Origin: Ruminococcus sp. | GTDB lineage: Bacteria; Bacillota; Clostridia; Oscillospirales; Ruminococcaceae | Assembly (NCBI GenBank): GCA_029060305.1 | Contig: JAIDUG010000034.1 | Span: forward strand, 53,540 to 117,539 | Direction: 5' to 3' | DNA: 64,000 bases | In this document: in pieces, positions 9,786 to 17,384 of the stretch | Numbering within the stretch: the first letter of the stretch is position 1 | Layout: every line of letters begins with the position of its first letter | Translations under genes and position numbers: made by a program | The notes under the pieces: model-generated | What the model was told of the DNA's origin: nothing | The model's database searches: none | Seen by the model: the letters and a program-made list of their open reading frames with translations, nothing else

Positions 9786-11009
9786 ATGTCAGCTAAATTT
9801 ACAGAGGATATGATTAAAACCCATACTATTCTTGTTCCGAATATGCTTCCGATACACTTCAAACTCATTATAAGCATTTTCGAGGCTGAGGGTTATCATA
9901 TGGAACTGCTTCAGAATGATTCACGTTCCGTTGTTGACGAGGGGCTGAAAAACGTTCATAATGATGCGTGTTATCCGGCACTGCTTGTTATAGGACAGTT
10001 TATTGATGCTCTCAAAAGCGGAAAATACGACCCCGACAAAACTGCTCTTATGATTACTCAGACCGGAGGAGGTTGTCGTGCTTCAAACTATATCCACCTT
10101 TTAAGAAAAGCTGTTGACAAGAATTTTCCGCAAGTCCCTGTTGTATCGCTTAATTTCAGCGGTCTTGAAAAAGACAGTGCTTTCAGGATTACTGCCGGAA
10201 TGTTTCTGAAAATGATTTATGCTATAATGTACGGCGATTTGCTTATGACGTGCTATAATAAGTGCCGTGCCTATGAAATAAAAAAAGGACTGTCTGAAAA
10301 AGTCCTCGAAAAATGGCAGAAACGTATCGGAAATATGTTCAGAAAAAACAGTAAATTCTTTCTTAAACTCGAAAAGATAAGTACAGATATTTTAAATGAT
10401 TTCGGTGAAATCCCTCTCAGCAGTGAAAAGAAAATCCGTGTAGGCATTGTAGGGGAAATCTATGTGAAATATTCTCCGCTTGCAAACAATCATCTTGAAG
10501 ACTTCCTCATTTCAGAGGGCTGTGAACCTGTTGTACCGTCGCTTATGGAATTTGTAATGTATTGTGCAGTGGGTACTTTCAACGACGCTAAAATATACGA
10601 CAACGCAAATATGCAGTCGAGAATTTACAAACTCGGTTACGAACTTATTTACAGTATGCAGAAAAAACTCATAAAAATAATGAAAAAACAAGGTAAGTTT
10701 GAGGCGTTCCACGACTTTGAACATCTCAGGAAACTTGCTGACAAATATATAAATCAAGGTGTTGTAATGGGTGAGGGCTGGCTCATTCCGGCTGAAATGG
10801 CAGTACTTGCACAATCGGGAGTTGAAAATATAATCTGTACACAACCTTTCGGCTGTCTGCCAAATCATATTGTTGCAAAAGGAATGTCACGTGCTATCAA
10901 ACAGGACAACCCCAACGCAAATATTGTTGCAATCGACTATGACCCCGGTGCAACCCGTGTAAATCAGGAAAACCGTATAAAACTTATGCTCGCTAACGCT
11001 CGCAGGTGA
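9786..11009 (+). CDS. Dehydratase-like subunit, partner of the tandem activase
   Basis: A 407-residue protein resembling the C-terminal part of long acyl-CoA dehydratase activase proteins and the HgdB/HgdA fold. Conserved Cys-bearing segments are HNDACYPALLVIGQ (about 57-70), QTGGGCRASNY (about 94-104) and CTQPFGCLPNHI (about 352-363). These could bind an iron-sulfur cluster or relay electrons. It begins 14 bp after the activase stop with a perfect AGGAGGTG, so the two are translated as a stoichiometric pair. The substrate is unknown; nothing nearby encodes a CoA-transferase or hydroxyacid dehydrogenase. Confidence 0.75.
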   Translation: MSAKFTEDMIKTHTILVPNMLPIHFKLIISIFEAEGYHMELLQNDSRSVVDEGLKNVHNDACYPALLVIGQFIDALKSGKYDPDKTALMITQTGGGCRASNYIHLLRKAVDKNFPQVPVVSLNFSGLEKDSAFRITAGMFLKMIYAIMYGDLLMTCYNKCRAYEIKKGLSEKVLEKWQKRIGNMFRKNSKFFLKLEKISTDILNDFGEIPLSSEKKIRVGIVGEIYVKYSPLANNHLEDFLISEGCEPVVPSLMEFVMYCAVGTFNDAKIYDNANMQSRIYKLGYELIYSMQKKLIKIMKKQGKFEAFHDFEHLRKLADKYINQGVVMGEGWLIPAEMAVLAQSGVENIICTQPFGCLPNHIVAKGMSRAIKQDNPNANIVAIDYDPGATRVNQENRIKLMLANARR

Positions 11010-11016
11010 TTGAATA

Positions 11017-11886
11017 ATGATAAAAAAAAGAAACGGCGATATTATCGTCACAAATCAGGAACAAAACAGACTTCTTGAAAAATTATACTGTACTTTTTCC
11101 GGCAGACTGCTTCTCAAGATTCTAACAGCTCCGGTAATTTCAAAAACTGCCGGTAAATTAATGGACTCACCGTTTTCAATCATATTTATAAAAATCTTTA
11201 TAAAAAATCACAATATTGATACTTCACAGTATGTAATGAAAAAATTCCGTTCATACAACGAATTTTTCACACGCAAGGTAAAACCCGAAAAACGTCCGAT
11301 AGATTACCGTGAAAATCATCTCATAAGTCCATGTGACGCAAAACTTTCCGTATACAGAATCAACAGAAACAGTATTTTTAAAATAAAAAATTCGCTGTAC
11401 CGAGTAGCCGACTTACTTGCTAATGACTTTATGGCAAGAAGATATGACGGTGGTTATTGTTTCATATATCGTCTTGAAGTTGATGACTATCACCGTTATT
11501 GCTACATTGACAGCGGTCTGAAAACCGACAATATTTTTATCAAGGGTGAATTACATACTGTAAACCCTATCGCTTTAAAGAAATATAACATCTATAAAAG
11601 AAATGCCCGTGAATATACCGTCCTGCACACCGATAACTTCGGGGACGTTATTCAGATAGAAGTAGGAGCTTTGATGGTTGGTAAAATATGCAATTATCAC
11701 GGTAAACACTATTTCACCAAAGGTGAAGAAAAAGGTATGTTTCAGTTCGGAGGTTCAACAATCATACAGCTTTTTGAAAAAAACAGAATCTGTCCGGATA
11801 TGGATATTTTACGAAATACAAAAAATGGCTTTGAAACTGTAGTATATTACGGAGAAAAGACAGGTACTGCCCTTAATATCAAGTAA
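11017..11886 (+). CDS. psd: Phosphatidylserine decarboxylase proenzyme
   Basis: A 289-residue proenzyme that decarboxylates phosphatidylserine to phosphatidylethanolamine at the membrane. The self-cleavage site is Gly-Gly-Ser-Thr at 245-248, where Ser247 becomes the pyruvoyl group. The Asp of SPCDAKL (Asp107) and His159 in DDYHRY complete the Asp-His-Ser triad of self-processing. It starts 7 bp after the preceding stop, with AGGTGAT overlapping that gene's end, so it is the third gene of the activase operon. No pssA is in this window. A GGST (rather than LGST) cleavage site is usual for the clostridial subtype. Confidence 0.92.
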   Translation: MIKKRNGDIIVTNQEQNRLLEKLYCTFSGRLLLKILTAPVISKTAGKLMDSPFSIIFIKIFIKNHNIDTSQYVMKKFRSYNEFFTRKVKPEKRPIDYRENHLISPCDAKLSVYRINRNSIFKIKNSLYRVADLLANDFMARRYDGGYCFIYRLEVDDYHRYCYIDSGLKTDNIFIKGELHTVNPIALKKYNIYKRNAREYTVLHTDNFGDVIQIEVGALMVGKICNYHGKHYFTKGEEKGMFQFGGSTIIQLFEKNRICPDMDILRNTKNGFETVVYYGEKTGTALNIK

Positions 11887-11925
11887 TCACTTCATTATTT
11901 CTTCACCTATATAATATGATAATTT

Positions 11926-12672
11926 TTATTTTATAATAAAATATTTTTTCTTGTAACGGTTTACTGTCATATAGGATATTTCAATATCAGCATTTTCCGT
12001 TATAAAGTCTGCAATCTTCTGACAGGAATATTTACCGGAAATAATCATTTCGTCAACCTGATTTCTTACTTCCTGCGGAAGATTTTCTATTTTACTTTTA
12101 TTTCTTCCGTAAATAATTGCTGAAGCATTTTCGATTATGCTGACAAGTTTTTTAATATCAGTGTTTTTTTCAAGCATATCTATTTTATCGTATAATATAC
12201 TAAATCCTGGAATTAATGTATTTACAGTATCTGTAACATTTCGGTTCATAATTTCTTCTAATTTTTTGTTAATAACATCAGTGACAATACTTTCTATTTT
12301 TTCTTCTAACTCTCTGCTGAAAACTTTTTCAACGCTTAAACCGCCATATGTTCCTGTACGTCTGATTTCCGGAAGCACTTCTTCAAATATCCAGTTCTCA
12401 AAGCGTATTGCTCCCTCAAGTTTGCTATGTGCGATAAGTCTGTAAAGATTCGGTTCGTTGATAAAAATCGTTTTCTGTTCTCTTCCTAACCTGTCGATGA
12501 GGCGGTATTTCACCGCCCCATGTGGATTGCAGTGTTGCTTTATTGCATCTCGTGCGCGTACATAACCTAAAACTTTGCAGACATCAAGACCGCAGAACCA
12601 TGTTGCACCATCAATTTCAATTGTACGGATTTCTCCGAACTCTTCATGATTAAAAATTTTAATTTCGTTCAT
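11926..12672 (-). CDS. BRO-family phage-type antirepressor
   Basis: A 248-residue protein with an N-terminal BRO domain (about 1-105; landmarks TWFCGLDVCKVLGY, FINEPNLYRLI and ENWIFEEVLPEIRRTG). A coiled-coil follows (about 115-180), then a C-terminal helix-turn-helix-like part (about 200-248). BRO domains bind DNA and occur in phage antirepressors. Residues TLIPGFSILYDKID match the C-terminal motif of the two ORF6N proteins at 18753 and 19574, so the three may share a partner. No phage structural or integrase gene is nearby: it is an orphan. The leader carries convergent promoters and a putative attenuator. RBS AAGGAG. Confidence 0.85.
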   Translation of the reverse strand: MNEIKIFNHEEFGEIRTIEIDGATWFCGLDVCKVLGYVRARDAIKQHCNPHGAVKYRLIDRLGREQKTIFINEPNLYRLIAHSKLEGAIRFENWIFEEVLPEIRRTGTYGGLSVEKVFSRELEEKIESIVTDVINKKLEEIMNRNVTDTVNTLIPGFSILYDKIDMLEKNTDIKKLVSIIENASAIIYGRNKSKIENLPQEVRNQVDEMIISGKYSCQKIADFITENADIEISYMTVNRYKKKYFIIK

Positions 12673-12849
12673 TTCTCATTACTCCTTTTTTATCTCAGAA
12701 AATCAAAGAAAAATACACACCAAATCCACATAAACAAAAAAAATTTTGCCACGCCGAAAAAAGACTTGACAAAATCGGAATCTTATGATATAATGAGATA
12801 GTCATAAGACAAAGTAAGCCTTTTTGTGTGTTTGATTTTAATCTTGACA
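12673..12849 (-). promoter_or_regulatory. BRO leader with internal terminator
   Basis: The predicted leader of about 177 nt contains a Rho-independent terminator. Its minus-strand arms are ATTTTGTC (12775-12768) and GGCAAAAT (12750-12743), an eight-pair stem with one G-U, followed by seven T. Upstream, TCTTATGA/TCATAAGA (12781-12788, 12802-12809) form a perfect dyad around the opposing -10 box. A second pair, AAAATCAAA (12699-12707) with TTTGATTTT (12831-12839), encloses the terminator. The antiterminator is less obvious here than in the two ORF6N leaders. Confidence 0.5.
12766..12794 (+). promoter_or_regulatory. Convergent antisense promoter in the BRO leader
   Basis: TTGACA, 17 bp, TATAAT on the plus strand, perfect consensus, located inside the transcribed leader of the BRO gene and firing toward its promoter. 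Confidence 0.75.
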
Positions 12850-12880
12850 GTTATTATTATATCACACAAAGGGCTTTTTG
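12801..12880 (+). ncRNA. Predicted antisense RNA of the BRO leader
   Basis: A transcript from the promoter at 12766 would start near 12801. It would end at a long hairpin, AAGCC plus a U/G-rich arm (12816-12830) against CACACAAAGGGCTT (12863-12876), followed by T residues. Length is about 80 nt. It has no start codon with an RBS. It would be fully complementary to the 5' part of the BRO mRNA. Confidence 0.5.
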
Positions 12881-12884
12881 TCAA
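12856..12884 (-). promoter_or_regulatory. Promoter of the BRO gene
   Basis: On the minus strand TTGACA and TATAAT are 17 bp apart, both perfect consensus. It faces the plus-strand promoter at 12766-12794; the two -10 boxes are about 62 bp apart. Confidence 0.8.
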
Positions 12885-13182
12885 GTCTTTTTTGGGATTT
12901 TTCATATTCAGCAATAAATATATTTAAGCTGTACGCATATTTTGTAAAGGGAGTAAAGTTTTGTTACTCTCTTTCTTTTTAAGTCAAAATCAGGGAAATT
13001 TTATAGAGTTCTATTTTTAGAACTGAAAACTTTGTTCTTTTAAGAACCTGAAATATTGTGTTGGATTGTGATAACTTTGTGAATGCCCAGACGAAACATA
13101 TTCTTTGCAATATTTTTTAACAAAAATTTACTGACAATAAAAAAAGACGGAGTATTTACTCCGCCTTTTATTTTTGTTCATT
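12885..13182. other. Spacer between BRO promoter and murA, with paired dyads
   Basis: No gene is seen. It holds two perfect dyads of the same type: GTTCTA-TTTT-TAGAAC (13008-13023) and GTTCTT-TT-AAGAAC (13034-13047). They sit 125-165 bp upstream of the BRO -35 and could be operators. A weak hairpin GAGTAA/TTACTC (12951-12969) followed by T-rich sequence is also present. The murA terminator occupies 13141-13172. Confidence 0.45.
13141..13172 (-). terminator. Terminator of murA
   Basis: In the minus direction CGGAGTA and TACTCCG (13148-13163) form a short hairpin flanked by A-rich and T-rich runs, 11 bp past the murA stop. Confidence 0.75.
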
Positions 13183-14514
13183 TCATACAGCCGTTGCATT
13201 TTCTACAACTTCATTTCTGTTGACTGCCGACTGTACTTCTGTCTCCGAAAGTTCTTCCGGTTCTGAAACTTTCTTTATATCAGCACCTATAGAACGAAGT
13301 TTCACGTCCATACTGTCGTAACCTCTTTCAATATGGAAAATATCTTCAATTTCGGTAATTCCGCTTGCAGAAAGTCCGGCAATAATCAGTGCCGCACCTG
13401 CTCTGAGGTCGCAGGCTTTAACCGGTGCACCGGTCAGTCTGCCCGTACCCTCAATAAGTGCAACAGAACCATTTACGGTAATATCTGCACCCATACGTCT
13501 GAGTTCGTCAACGTACCGGAAACGCTGTTCCCATATACTTTCGGTTATGATACTTGTTCCGGAAGCAAGAGTTAAAAGTGTAGCAATCTGAGGTTGCATA
13601 TCGGTAGGGAATCCGGGGTGAGGGGACGTTTTCACGTTTGTCTTTACAAGTGGACCATCTGTCCATACTCTCACGCTGTCGTCGTAACATTCAACGTTTA
13701 CTCCGATTTTTTCGAGTTTCTTTGTTATTGACTCAAGATGTTTCGGAATCACATTTTTAATTGTAACGTCGCCGTTTGTAGCCGCCGCTGCAATCATAAA
13801 AGTCCCTGCTTCAATCTGGTCGGGAATGACAGAATAGTTAGCACCGTGAAGACGTTTCACACCTCTTATCTTGATTACATCCGTACCTGCTCCCATAATA
13901 TTCGCACCCATTGAGTTGAGGAAATTTGCAAGGTCTACTATATGCGGTTCTTTTGCAGCATTTTCAATAACAGTAAGACCCTCTGCCTTTACGGCAGCAA
14001 GCATAGCGTTCATAGTTGCACCAACCGTCACAACGTCAAAGAAAATCTGATTTCCGGTAAGTTTTTCTGCTTTCAGGTCAATCATTCCCTGACTGAGTGT
14101 ATAGTCAGCTCCGAGAATGGAAAATGCTTTTAAATGTTGGTCAATAGGTCTGTCACCAAGCGGACAGCCTCCGGGCATTGAAACCCTTGCTTTGTTGTAC
14201 TTTCCAAGCAATGCACCAAGAAAATAATATGACGCACGCATTTTTCTTGCGATTTCATAAGGCACACAGAATCTGCTGATTGTAGTAGGGTCTATTCTGT
14301 AAGTGTAGTTACCAAGATAAGTAACTTCCGCACCCATTTCCCTTAAAATCTTGATACTGATTCTTACATCGCTTATGTCGGGAACATTTTCAATAACACA
14401 CGGTTCGTCTGAAAGAATAACCGCCGGAAGTATTGCAACAACTGCATTTTTTGCACCACTGATTACTACTTCACCTGAAAGACGGCGACCACCCTTGATA
14501 ATAAATTTATCCAA
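13183..14514 (-). CDS. murA: UDP-N-acetylglucosamine 1-carboxyvinyltransferase
   Basis: A 443-residue enolpyruvyl transferase that starts peptidoglycan synthesis by adding enolpyruvate from PEP to UDP-GlcNAc. Visible active-site features are Lys22-Asn23 in SGAKNAVV, Cys117 in PGGCPLGDRP (the fosfomycin-sensitive Cys) and the FPTDMQPQ segment with its substrate-binding Asp. Length and inside-out alpha/beta barrel repeats are normal. A short variable tail of about 20 residues ends the protein. RBS AAGGAGAG. No clear promoter is seen in the 130 bp upstream, and no terminator separates it from the cyclophilin gene, so they may share a transcript. Confidence 0.96.
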   Translation of the reverse strand: MDKFIIKGGRRLSGEVVISGAKNAVVAILPAVILSDEPCVIENVPDISDVRISIKILREMGAEVTYLGNYTYRIDPTTISRFCVPYEIARKMRASYYFLGALLGKYNKARVSMPGGCPLGDRPIDQHLKAFSILGADYTLSQGMIDLKAEKLTGNQIFFDVVTVGATMNAMLAAVKAEGLTVIENAAKEPHIVDLANFLNSMGANIMGAGTDVIKIRGVKRLHGANYSVIPDQIEAGTFMIAAAATNGDVTIKNVIPKHLESITKKLEKIGVNVECYDDSVRVWTDGPLVKTNVKTSPHPGFPTDMQPQIATLLTLASGTSIITESIWEQRFRYVDELRRMGADITVNGSVALIEGTGRLTGAPVKACDLRAGAALIIAGLSASGITEIEDIFHIERGYDSMDVKLRSIGADIKKVSEPEELSETEVQSAVNRNEVVENATAV

Positions 14515-14644
14515 ATTATACTCTCTCCTTATTTTTCAGGAAATTTTTTCTCTGCTCCTGAATATCTTTTATCCGGAAAAATTATTTCCGATTTAAGCCT
14601 ATACAAGCAGGTCATATATATAAATAAAATTATATAAGCTCTAA

Positions 14645-16228
14645 TTATGTGGTAGTCTCCTCAAAGTACTCATCTTCAGAACTTTCATCGCCGGTTGTTT
14701 CATCAGTTGTTTCAGCGTTTTCATCTGTATCTGAAGTTTCTTCTTCATTTGTATCAGGTGTACTTGTTCCGTCATAGTCGGAAATATACCAGCGTATTGT
14801 TTCGCCGTCATATTCGCCGACTTTTACAGACTCAATTATAACATCTTCAACAGGCTTGTCATTTTCGTCTGTAGTTGTTTCCTGAATTTCAAAAACTATA
14901 TCAAGACCGTCATAGACCTGTCCGAATACTGTATATCCACCATCAAGCCACGGTGTACCGCCGACCGTGGAATATATTTCCATAGCCTCGTCAGAAAAAT
15001 TATAACCATAATTCTTATACTGTTCCAAATCTTCCTTTGCGTATAACTCACCGGTTACAATATAGAACTGACTGCCGTTTGTGGAAGTTGAACCACTATT
15101 AGCATAAGCAACCGCACCGGCTGAATGAATTAAATGAGGGTCTGTTCCGCCGTCGAAACTTTCGCCCCATATGGATTCACCGCCACGACCAGTACCCTCA
15201 GGGTCACCGCCCTGTATCATAAAGTCGTTTATTATACGGTGGAAAGTAAGTCCGTCATAATATCCCTGCTCGGCAAGTCCTATAAAATTCTCAACGCCTT
15301 TGTCAGCATATTCCGGAAACAGTCTGAATTTCACTTCACCGTAATCCTTGATATTCATACTTATAACCTTGTCGCCTTTTTTCGGAGCAGTGAAGTTTTC
15401 AATTGCAACTTCCTCAACGGGAACAGTTGCCTGCGGGTCGTAATCATCATAGTCACTGATATACCATTTGATTTCCTCGCCGTCGTACTGGTCAACAGTC
15501 ACGGAATCTATAATAACATCTTGCATAGGTTTGTTGTTTCCTGTATCGGTTGAAACTTTCTGTATGTTGAATATAATGTCAAGTCCCTGATAGACCTGTC
15601 CGAAAACAGTATAATTTCCGTCAAGCCAAGGAGCACCACCAGCAGTAGTATAAATATTTTCTGCTTCGCTGGAAATATCATAACCGGCTGACCTATAATT
15701 TTCCATATCACTTTCAGAGCATACAGTACCGGTAACTATAAAAAACTGACTGCCACTTGTTGAAATATCACCGCTGTTTGCATAAGCCAATGCACCAGCT
15801 GTATGAATTAAATGAGGGTCTGTTCCGCCGTTGAATTTTCCACCCCATATGGATTCACCGCCTGTACCGTTGCCGTTAGGGTCACCGCCCTGTATCATAA
15901 AGTCGTTTATTACCCTGTGGAATTTAAGTCCGTCATAATATCCTTTCTTGGCAAGTTCCACGAAATTCTCAACGCCTTTGTCGGCATATTCCGGAAACAG
16001 TCTTATTTTAACTGTACCGTAATCTCTTATGTTCATTGTGATAACAGTATCGCCTTTTTCGGGGGCTGTAAAATTAACCACTGATACATCAGATACTGAA
16101 GATACTGACGATTCGTCAACAGAACCCTCACCAGAATTTCCTGATATGTCCGCTTGCTTTCCGCACGACGAAAAAACAGTCGCCATTGTGAATGTACAGA
16201 CAAGAACCGATAATATTCTTTTTAACAT
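14645..16228 (-). CDS. Lipoprotein with two tandem cyclophilin domains
   Basis: A secreted, membrane-anchored peptidyl-prolyl isomerase. The signal peptide with lipobox Phe-Ser-Ser-Cys is followed by two complete cyclophilin domains of about 175 residues each. Each has the catalytic segment FHRVINDFMIQGGDP or FHRIINDFMIQGGDP and a SGSQFF/GSQFYI segment. A Thr/Glu/Asp-rich tail ends the chain. I choose the ATG at 16228: AAGGAG is nine bases before it, whereas the in-frame ATG at 16249 lies before that RBS. The two domains are similar at DNA level too. Likely role: folding of exported proteins outside the membrane. Confidence 0.9.
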   Translation of the reverse strand: MLKRILSVLVCTFTMATVFSSCGKQADISGNSGEGSVDESSVSSVSDVSVVNFTAPEKGDTVITMNIRDYGTVKIRLFPEYADKGVENFVELAKKGYYDGLKFHRVINDFMIQGGDPNGNGTGGESIWGGKFNGGTDPHLIHTAGALAYANSGDISTSGSQFFIVTGTVCSESDMENYRSAGYDISSEAENIYTTAGGAPWLDGNYTVFGQVYQGLDIIFNIQKVSTDTGNNKPMQDVIIDSVTVDQYDGEEIKWYISDYDDYDPQATVPVEEVAIENFTAPKKGDKVISMNIKDYGEVKFRLFPEYADKGVENFIGLAEQGYYDGLTFHRIINDFMIQGGDPEGTGRGGESIWGESFDGGTDPHLIHSAGAVAYANSGSTSTNGSQFYIVTGELYAKEDLEQYKNYGYNFSDEAMEIYSTVGGTPWLDGGYTVFGQVYDGLDIVFEIQETTTDENDKPVEDVIIESVKVGEYDGETIRWYISDYDGTSTPDTNEEETSDTDENAETTDETTGDESSEDEYFEETTT

Positions 16229-16307
16229 ACGCTTCTGCTCCTTAAACAAAAATTATAATTGTATACGAAAATTTTAAATCTGAATTTCAAATTAATTCAA
16301 CTTATTT

Positions 16308-16336
16308 ATTATACAACATAAATCATGATTTGTAAA
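16308..16336 (-). promoter_or_regulatory. Promoter of the tandem cyclophilin gene
   Basis: Minus strand TTTACA, 17 bp, TATAAT; start codon about 70 nt downstream of the predicted transcript start. Confidence 0.55.
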
Positions 16337-16423
16337 TAGTTTCCGGTTAAATTTGTAACAATCGGTCAAAGCCTTCGGAAAAAATGACAATATTTATTCT
16401 AAAATGCTGTATATCACGAATAA

Positions 16424-17221
16424 TTATTCTGCTTTTTCCTCTGAGGAATATATATCAGTTTTTGCGGAAATAATCATTATATCATCTTTCGGAATTTTAT
16501 AGTTTCCGTCATTTGAGGATTCAAGTGATGCAAGTTTTTCTACTACGTCCATTCCCTCATATACCTGTCCTATAACCGTCATCTGCTGTGCAAAATTAGG
16601 TATACCGCCATGTTCTATAAAAGCCTCTGTAAGTTCTTCACTTGTATTTGAAGCCCTCATCTGTTCTTTGAGTTCATCTGTAAAATCTATAGTATTAAGG
16701 AAACTGATACGGCTACCACAATAATAAGTACCGCCACCGAGAAGCATTTCCTTGAAACTTCTGTCAAAATCAGTGGTTGCACAGCATACAGCACCCTTGA
16801 AACTCCACAGATTCTGATTGAGTTCACGTTCTATTCTTTCGCAGGCGTTTCCATGGGTATAATCACCGTCTTTCTGTTTTGAACCTGCTGAGGAATACAC
16901 ACCGCTGTCAGAATGATAGAAATAAGTTCCGTCATAATAACCGCTGTCGGCAAGTTCAGTAAAATTCTTTACAGCATTCGGGGAATAATCGGGATAAAGT
17001 ACAAAACGTATCTCACCTAAAGTTGTTTCAACTATTGCTATAGGGTCTCCGTCCTTTGGTTTTTCAAACTGTACAAGCTCAAGACTGTCAACATCTATTG
17101 TAACATAAGTATCATTATTATCTCTTATATTCTGTAATATCATCATTCCCAAAGTTAGCAGTCCGGCAACCACTATCATTATTATAAGGGTATGAGTGAA
17201 ATTTCTGTTTTTATTTTTCAT
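16424..17221 (-). CDS. Membrane-anchored degenerate cyclophilin-like protein
   Basis: A 265-residue protein: short basic N-terminus, one membrane segment (about 11-31), then a cyclophilin-like domain outside. The usual catalytic FHR..MIQGGD segment is replaced by FYHSDSGVYSSAGS, and the SGSQFF segment by GSRISFL. The Arg essential for isomerase activity is therefore missing and the domain is probably only a binding module. The start at 17221 is supported by TGAGGT and by a promoter lying over the longer in-frame extension. It is separately transcribed from the neighbouring active cyclophilin. Confidence 0.78.
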   Translation of the reverse strand: MKNKNRNFTHTLIIMIVVAGLLTLGMMILQNIRDNNDTYVTIDVDSLELVQFEKPKDGDPIAIVETTLGEIRFVLYPDYSPNAVKNFTELADSGYYDGTYFYHSDSGVYSSAGSKQKDGDYTHGNACERIERELNQNLWSFKGAVCCATTDFDRSFKEMLLGGGTYYCGSRISFLNTIDFTDELKEQMRASNTSEELTEAFIEHGGIPNFAQQMTVIGQVYEGMDVVEKLASLESSNDGNYKIPKDDIMIISAKTDIYSSEEKAE

Positions 17222-17264
17222 TTTATACCTCACATAATTTTTATAAATAAGTTTTACAGAATTT

Positions 17265-17293
17265 ATTATACATAATGCCGGAAAATTTGTCAA
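17265..17293 (-). promoter_or_regulatory. Promoter of the degenerate cyclophilin gene
   Basis: Minus strand TTGACA, 17 bp, TATAAT, perfect consensus, about 45 bp before the chosen start codon. Confidence 0.75.
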
Positions 17294-17349
17294 GCTAATT
17301 TATAAATCATGTGTAATTATTATTCGTCAAAAAATGCTTTATTATTCAT

Positions 17350-17384
17350 AAAAAAAGAACCGCCGAGACGGTTCTGAAAAAATA
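17350..17384 (-). terminator. Terminator of the 403-residue membrane protein gene
   Basis: AGAACCG (17356-17362) and CGGTTCT (17369-17375) with A-run and T-run on either side, directly after the stop codon; could work in both directions. Confidence 0.85.
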
